A stretch of 64,000 nucleotides of DNA, taken from positions 40,156,587 to 40,220,586 of the forward strand of contig CM073591.1 of assembly GCA_037074705.1 (NCBI GenBank), given 5' to 3'. Each line of letters starts with the position of its first letter. Position 1 is the first letter of the stretch. A model generated the notes under the pieces. The model saw only the letters and a program-made list of their open reading frames with translations, did not search any database and was not told the DNA's origin. Shown here one piece after another: positions 56,971 to 64,000 of this stretch. The stretch is from Zhengitettix transpicula (Eukaryota > Arthropoda > Insecta > Orthoptera > Tetrigidae). Position numbers and translations under genes: made by a program.

Positions 56971-59900
56971 TTTAAAAAACAAACCATTAATTTTAAATTT
57001 TGGAAATGTAGAATTAGTTTCTCATTTAAATTTGATGACTGACTAAAACATCGGGGTTAATTACTAAAATTAACAATTTATCTATTATCAGTCTTTCAAT
57101 ATAAATTTTATATTCTTAAAGGAAAATCAAAATATAATTGCATTATGGTTATATATCGTCGTCAAAACAGACGACAAAAACGTCTTATTTGTATGTATCC
57201 TGCCTTTTAAAGGAGGGATTCATACCTTACTTAAGAATGTGGCGAAAGATGATTTAAAATTTTTCAATTATTTTCAAATGTCCATTGCCTCATTTGACGA
57301 ATTACAAGATTCTCTTCAGCGCCAAAACAGTCAATTTCGGAATTGTATACAAAAAACCGCGATTCTGGCCATATATAACTCATTAATTGGAAATTAGGGA
57401 CGTTTTTTCTGTGCATCATCAGTTTTAATTAATGATTTCCTAATTCAGTAATCACATAAACACTTTGAATTGAAGTTACGATAAATGCAATGTCACCATA
57501 CTCATTAATTTGGGTTGTACAAAAACTGTCTTAAGAATGTAACATTAAGATTTTATGCGTATAGAGTAGATTAAATTTAAATTTAGTTAATATCGAAACA
57601 GATTAAAAATTATGCAATTAATACAGATGGAAAATCGAAATGATAGTTAATCGTATTTGACTCATGCGGTTATTAGTGTTTATGACTGTCACTAACTTTG
57701 GCTTAATTTAGAACTATGAAGCGATTCTGTTATTGTTCCCTTTGTTTTGCTTTATTTAATTTAATCGTAACTCTCTACATTATCAATTAATGACGACGGG
57801 AGTTGTCTTTAGACTTATGGTTTTACGGTAATGATACGGAATATAAACTTATACAATTTGTATTAAATACCTAGGAAGAACAACATTATGAAAATTAAAT
57901 TCAAATTTTTAACAGAAAACACAAATCGTGCCATAATCTTGCTAGCCCGGTATTTTATTTGTCTGTTCTGCGTCGGAGCACACCAATTCGTAGATTCTTT
58001 GCATATTTGAGCACAAATAGTATGTATGATTTCTGATTTAAGAGAAGTTTGACGTTGACTGTTACCGGTTTATCCTTAAATTGCGTTGGCGAATTTCAGT
58101 CGACGGTGTCGTAGGTGGAGAACGTTTCACAAAATTGATTAGTTACTGAAACGCGCCCGAGCGATGAAAACGAAAATTACATCGTGCTGTTAATATCCAG
58201 ACAGAGAAGAAAATTGCACGTGGGAAGTGGAGAGCAATATCTAAGGTACACGCATGCGATTGGGCGTTCAAAAAGAAAGTAAACAGCTGTCTGTGTTCGG
58301 AAGACGAGCGTCTGAAGAGGCGAGAAGCGTTGCGTGAAACAAACATTCCCAGGGTCCGGACCCGGAGTCGAAATCGTAGAACACATCTACAGTCCACTCT
58401 CAGAGATGAATAATGTTCCTACACGACCTGAGTGCCGGATTATATTATACCGTACTGAAGAAGATTAAAATATTAATGTTGTGAATTGAAAGAGATTGTT
58501 TAACTTAAATTGTGTTATCTTTGTTGAACCTAGGTTTCCATGAATATCCATATATATTTTTCTTTGGCTAATACATGAGTCAAGGAGTACGATTTTTCTC
58601 GTTACGTATTTTTTACTTTCTTAAAGTTTCTTTGCACACAATTAAAATAGTAAAAGATGGAGTTCAGATATAAAAACTGGGAAAGCAGCGTTTTATTGCC
58701 TGTGTGACCGCGTGAGCATTCTTTATTGTGTTCTTCACGTTCTACACAGAAAATTAATGTTGCCTGAACTTTTAAAGCTCTTAATACTGTTTATAACTGA
58801 CAAACATTATTGTCCAAATGAAATTTTATCTAATAATTAAATATTATTGAAGAATTGACAACTTGTATTTTTAATTTATTAAACACACATTTGTCATGTT
58901 TCTTTTAGAATATGGCAAAATCGTCATTGTCCTGTAACGAAGGTAAAATTTGTGATTTTAGCGTGGTGTAGATTCGTTCGTCTTCAACCGCATCCCTAAT
59001 GAACGTTTTTTAACTCAAACGGTTGTCGACTTCTGATGTTAGCGGATTTTTGAAGGTTAACAATCTTCAATTTCTTTACCATTTATAAAGTCTTCGACTG
59101 ACTGTCTCTATCCTCCGTCCTCTCTGTTAGCCCATTTATATCTTCCATATGTCCCCGAACCGAATCCTGTTCTTGTCTGTTATTTGGCATCGCACCCCGT
59201 CATTCTGGCGGTCCAATATTTCGGATTCCGCGGTCACGAGAACAACATTTATCCACGTTCAGGTGAAAAACTGTCTTGAGAACATCTGGTGGACAGTCTT
59301 CGATTTACCCGTTTCTAAAATTCTCTGTTAAATCGGGAAAATAGCTAACATCGATTTCTGACTTTGATCATCCTGATTAAATCGAAACCATTTACTACTT
59401 TTCCATTTAACCTGCCAAGATCAGTGGTCAAAAACTGCTTGCGCACAGAATTATAATCCTATTAAGATATTTAATTTACAATTTAAAACTTGCTGATTAT
59501 CCCATTATAGTACTTTACAAGGTTTTCCTGTGATTTAATTACATTTTTACGAGGCGAATTCTTGTTTCTTTGTCAGCTGAAAGTATCTGGCAACTTTCCC
59601 TCTCACAACAAAATGAAATTGATTTTTGAAAAAATTAAATAGCATTGACCTATAACGCCTAGTTGTGAAACCCGCCCCATTGGTTTTCATATCTAAACAT
59701 TCCTACAATTCTAATATATGATCACTCATTGTTTATCTTTCAGACCTTAGTGATTCTATAAATGTGTTCATTTGCACCGAGAAACACATATTCACTCCAT
59801 TCAATATTAACTAATGACGAATTACAATTACACGCAGTGAAAATGCACCAGGATATACAAAAAATATTAATTTCGTTCCATTTTTGATGGAAAATAAATA

Positions 59901-62075
59901 ATAATGGAATGTATCCAGTAAATGCAGTAAACGACGTATAACGTTTAATAGATAATATTGACCTTTATAATTGCGTTCATGAATTGTATTACGTAAGAAT
60001 AAAGGTTACGGACCATTATAACAGCATTCTCTCTTTAAGTCATTAAAGCCCTCGATTCGCTTCGCTGTAGCGAGGTAGGAAGGTCGCCAGTTTCTCACTG
60101 TTTGCTTTAAAAGTCCTCATTCTACGTCCATTATGTTCCACTACAGTAGGACAAGGGTACCCCTTAAACTGAAATAAAAGCACCCTTGTAACTGTTTACT
60201 TTCACCTTAAATCAGTGTGCGTGACGAATCTATCCATAAAAAATAAGCATTATTTACATTAAAATATGTTTTTGTTCAATTGTATTTATATTCTTAACTA
60301 TGTTTCATTTTATTTAAATGATATTACTAATATTGAGTCTAAAGTTGTAATATGTACTTTATAATTATATATACTCAATAATTAGTGAAACAAAAAGTTG
60401 TCATAGTGGATTCGATATTATTTTATCAAAACCCCATTGCAAAAAGAAATAAGGAACGTTTGTAGCATCAATATTTCATGACTGTAATAATACTCGTAAA
60501 ACACTCGTGCTGCTGCGTAGTAAATAAACCGTCGACTTTCCTTAAGCTGTCTTAATATCAAGCAATCCTTTGAAAACTTGTAGCTTACGAGAACTCAGTT
60601 TAGAAATTTATTTCTATTATCAGTTTCACTAAAGTTTACGGGAGTCGAATATCTTTTGTATAACACAGAGAAATTTTTACCTTCACAACTCTAAGTCAAT
60701 TAAAAATAATAATTATTAAATTTAATTTAATTATTAATAACTACGCAAGTAATTTTATACATAGCATAAGTTTTTTTAAAATATTATTTCCAGAGCCATA
60801 TTTTTAGCCTATTTCGATTTTTTAGTAATGCAGAAAATCAGGTCGAGGTACGCGAACAAATATGAAAAATAAAATATTGAAATTGAAATATTAGACCATA
60901 TTGACAGAAGAAAGTTTAAAATTTGCGAAACGGATACGGCTTCAATTTTTTTATTAAGTTCCTGGCGTGAATCTTGGAAACAACACCAGAAATCGTTGGT
61001 TTTTTGGATAAGGAAAATTTTATCTTTATAATTTCGAGTACAGAGACAAATGATCAGAAATAAAATTAAAACTAGCGTCATCTGAACGTCATATATTTAA
61101 CGAGATTTTTCTACGTTGAAAAAAAAATTAATAATACTTTTCTGTTAATTGTTGGGTGAAAATTATAGTTTTCAATTTTATCAGCATCACTTCAACGAGT
61201 TTTAACACGTTATTTTTTCGAGTATTCTCGGTATCCTGCATTATAATTTTTATGTTTAATCAAAGTTATCGATTTTTTGTTGTCACTGAATTTAAATAAA
61301 AAAATAATTTTTTTATAACAATTAATTTACAACAATAAATAAACTTCATCTTTTGGAATAGAGCAACGAATAGAATCAACGGCGAAATATTTTACTGTTC
61401 AATTTAAAGCCTAATACAAAGTGCGCTGGAAACATGCAAATTCCAAATCCATGGATACACAGGTAAGTTTTTCAACACAAAATTTAATAAGGTATTCATA
61501 GTTTCTCAGTCGAATATTTTTCAGTTAGAAATTATCCTTCCACAATGAAAAATATTTTTAAAAAAATTCCTTCCGCGAAATTCCTTTTTTCACATAGAAA
61601 TGAATAAATTCGTTATCTGCTATTCTACAATTAGTATGGCTAAATAAGATAATTTCCTCAAAGTTTTAATGGTAATGCGAATATTGAGTTTCGCTATACC
61701 CTTGAAGAGTGATAGTTAAATTACAATAATGGGAGTGGAGTCCATAAATATAAATAATCCAGTTTATAGTCCGTATGCGGATTATTTAACGAGTTCGATT
61801 GAATTGTGTGTATCGTAATATAAAGGCCAAACGTGTCATATATGTAACGCGGTGATAAAAAGTGCAGTTGTCACTGCTATCTTCGTCCCAGATCCGTCGC
61901 AACGGCCCGACCGAGTGTTTAATATAATGTTGAATTGTGATAATTATTTAAGAATCCTGGAAGTACTGTTTATAGAATTTATTAGTTAAACGAGTTCGTT
62001 TTCTGTGAAATTAACATTGGCAAGTTTAAACTGAGGAAGAGGAACAACGAAAAAGGAAAGTTTAAGTGATGTTGA
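56593..62075. other. Long gene-free stretch
   Basis: An (AT)n run lies at 56941-56965. A GC-richer patch at 58100-58400 has opposing frames: minus 58143-58397, and a basic-residue-rich plus-strand frame ending at 58410. Neither is recognisable. Elsewhere there are only short chance frames (59149-59331, 60809-61081) in AT-rich sequence. Confidence 0.4.
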
Positions 62076-62620
62076 TTTTTTTTTTTTTAGGGCAACAGGC
62101 TACATGAGGGTGATCCACATTGGGCAACTCCCCTTTAATAGCATAGGAAGGGATTTGAAAGGGGGGATGCGGAAGGGTAGTGGAATGTAGCCAAGGGTTA
62201 ACTAGGGCCCCCGGGCTATGGTTTAAGGATCCTACCCGGCATTCGCCTAAAGAAATGCAGGGAAAACCCTAGAAAAACCTGCATCGGGTAGGTCGGGCAT
62301 TGGGTACTTGTCCCACGCCCTTCCGATAGCGGGAGAGGAGTTTGCTGTGGGGACGCAGCATTCCCTTCTCCGTGCCACGACCAGTTTAGGAGGCAGCTGG
62401 CCGACTATTCCAATAGGAATAGCGGACAACTCTTGCCGTATGCCCAAGGTCTGCGACCCCGGAACTTACACTTCTCAAAACAGACCGAGGTGCCTCGGCA
62501 TGTGGGAACCTTAGTTCAAAAAAACCAGAGAGATGTGAGAGCATCCCCAAAGGTAGCCCCCGTCGGAGCTCTCTGGGAAGGTTCACCTGCGAGAAATCCT
62601 CTCGCAGGCTTACTTCAATT
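62076..62620 (-). mobile_element. GC-retroposon, left arm of palindrome
   Basis: A full-length antisense copy: T13 then AGGGCAACAGGCTACATGAGG at the left, and the variant 5' region (ACCAGAGAGATGTGAGAGC, GGAGCTCTCTGGGAAGG, CCTGCGAGAAATCC) at the right. The 5' variant is shared only with the copy at 62718-63268, so the two belong to the same subfamily or arose by inverted duplication. Confidence 0.88.
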
Positions 62621-62717
62621 TTCCGCATCTCCCCTTTCAAATCCCTTCCTATGCTATTAAAGGGGAGTTGCCCTAAGTGGATTACCCTCATGTAGCCTAT
62701 TGCCCTAAAAAAAAAAA
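62621..62717 (+). mobile_element. GC-retroposon, 3'-terminal fragment at palindrome centre
   Basis: Only the last 85 bp of the family (TTCCGCATCTCCCC ... GCCTATTGCCCT) plus A11. It separates the two full-length arms, and its poly-A tail directly precedes the start of the right arm. Confidence 0.85.
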
Positions 62718-63268
62718 GATTCGGGGGCGAAGGGAAGCCTGCGAGAGGATTTCTCGCAGGTGAACCTTCCCAGAGAGCTCTGGCGGGGGCTACCTTTGGG
62801 GATGCTCTCACATCTCTCTGGTTTTTTTGAACTAAGGTTCCCACATGCCGAGGCACCTTGGTCTGTTTTAAGAGGTGTATGTTCCGGGGTCGCAGACCTT
62901 GGGCATACGGCAAGAGTTGTCCGCTATTCCTATTGGAATAGTCGGTCAGCTGCCTCCTAAACTGGTCGAGGCACGGAGAAGGGAATGCTGCGTCCCCACA
63001 GCAAACTCCTCTCCCGCTATCGGAAGGGCGTGGGACAAGTACCCAATGCCCGACCTACCCGATGCAGGTTTTTCTAGGGTTTTCCCTGCATTTCTTTAGG
63101 CGAATGCCGGGTAGGATCCTTAAACCATAGCCCGGGGGCCCTAGTTAACCCTTGGCTACCTTCCTCTACCCTTCCGCATCCCCCCTTTCTAATCCCTTCC
63201 TATGCTATTAAAGGGGAGTTGCCCAATGTGGATTACCCTCATGTAGCCTGTTGCCCTAAAAAAAAAAA
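62718..63268 (+). mobile_element. GC-retroposon, right arm of palindrome
   Basis: A full-length sense copy from GATTCGGGGGCGAAGGG through CCTGCGAGAGGATTTC, GAGAGCTCTGGCGGGGGC and the standard body to GCCTGTTGCCCT plus A11. GATT occurs at its 5' edge and again right after its tail (63269-63272), each preceded by an A-run, so insertion into the poly-A end of the previous copy is likely. Frames up to 175 codons (62386-62913 minus) run through this repeat and the palindrome centre and are not taken as genes. Confidence 0.88.
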
Positions 63269-63272
63269 GATT

Positions 63273-64000
63273 TGTAACAGATAATTAAATCAATTATGTG
63301 TTCCGGCAATGAGACATAACAAAATTAGCAAAAGTGAAGGAGAATTTAATAGGTTAAGGCGAAAAAGTAGAAGAGAAAACATCATATATTTCATGTTATC
63401 CTCAGATAGAACTGATAAATAATCCTACAAACTTTGGCCAGCTTTAATATGCAATGTACATATTTAAATACATTATTTATGGGTAAGTGACAAGTTAAAC
63501 TACCGAATCCACAATTTTCAGATTTTTACCAAGTGAAATTGTCACCAATTTCAGGCCATAATATTTTTAATTGAAATAGAATTTTTTGAAGCAAAAATAA
63601 TTAATTACGCCATATATTATTTATATGTAGGTTTCATTTGATGTCTATAAAAAAGACACCGAGTTCACGAAGATGGACGGGCAGAGTAAAAATCTAAACT
63701 ATTAAAATTAATGGACTAAAGCGACTCCTGAGATGGAAAACGAAGAGCGCTCCACAGGACCAGGCGGGTTCAAGGCCGGGGCCAAATTGTTTTCCATTTC
63801 CACGTTTGTGTCACAATCCATTGTAGTCACGAATTTCCGACCATTACGCCTCGCTCGAGTTGGTCTCTACGCATCGATAACCGAGATCGCTAGGTCGATA
63901 ATACTAATGCTACGAAGTCGACGTCACCCAGTCGGCCCCGATAGATCGTCGTTATGAACGATTTATCTGTTATTTTCGATGGTAACAGAGGTTTTCATAT
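63273..64000. other. No gene recognised; GC-richer end segment
   Basis: From 63720 the sequence becomes GC-richer, with one 74-codon plus-strand frame (63733-63957) of no recognisable family. It may be the start of something that lies beyond the window. Confidence 0.4.

Noticed and set aside
58167..58410. Basic-residue-rich plus-strand frame at a GC-richer patch
   Set aside because: No start codon context or family resemblance, and an opposing frame of similar length covers the same bases.
62386..62913. The longest open frame in the window (175 codons, minus strand)
   Set aside because: It runs across the palindrome of two GC-retroposon copies, and its pieces recur as frames in all other copies and on the opposite strand. 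It is repeat read-through, not a gene.

Overview
The window looks like intergenic or deep-intronic DNA from a large, AT-rich, repeat-laden animal genome, most likely an insect. I infer this from Helitron ends of the insect type, solo LTRs with an ATAT target preference like that of the 17.6/297 group, decayed jockey/CR1-like LINE fragments, and a GC-rich poly-A retroposon on an AT-rich background. A polyneopteran such as a cockroach, termite or relative is possible, but that is a guess without a database search. I find no intact protein-coding gene in 64 kb, and no rRNA, tRNA, CRISPR array or prokaryotic operon. The longer open frames are either read-through of a GC-rich repeat or chance frames.

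The content is almost entirely mobile-element debris. (1) A retroposon of about 550 bp, here called the GC-retroposon, has 14 full or partial copies. Its sense strand ends in GCCTGTTGCCCT plus poly-A, and several copies carry clear target-site duplications (6973-7472, 11372-11917, 21902-22466, 37147-37704). Copies often sit beside one another, and at 62076-63268 two full copies form a 1.2-kb head-to-head palindrome. (2) Helitron-like elements with TC...CTAG ends lie at 18312-18781, 25607-26338, 29254-29955, 39583-39725, 39726-40154 and 43855-44411; two of these abut head to tail. (3) One LTR retrotransposon family is present: a partial LTR at 1-766 and two solo LTRs at 15825-16802 and 46394-47495, both flanked by ATAT. 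(4) LINE remnants on the minus strand include a reverse-transcriptase core at 4700-5015 and ORF2 C-termini at 19003-19400 and 28385-28560. (5) Several short foldback elements (8574, 13318, 17159, 31097, 33385, 38206, 42171, 45152) have inverted arms, many of which carry a CTGAAGA-stem-GAAAC-GTC-GT motif resembling the minimal hammerhead ribozymes of Penelope-like elements. (6) There are other inverted repeats: 15432-15553, 50157-50395, a 750-bp one at 55840-56592, and a pre-miRNA-sized hairpin at 53174-53228.

Between these lie AT-rich stretches with microsatellites and a few GC-richer unique islands that could be exons or regulatory DNA, which I cannot show. The strongest leads are the hammerhead-like foldbacks, the self-clustering poly-A retroposon with its palindrome, and the long inverted repeat near 56 kb.
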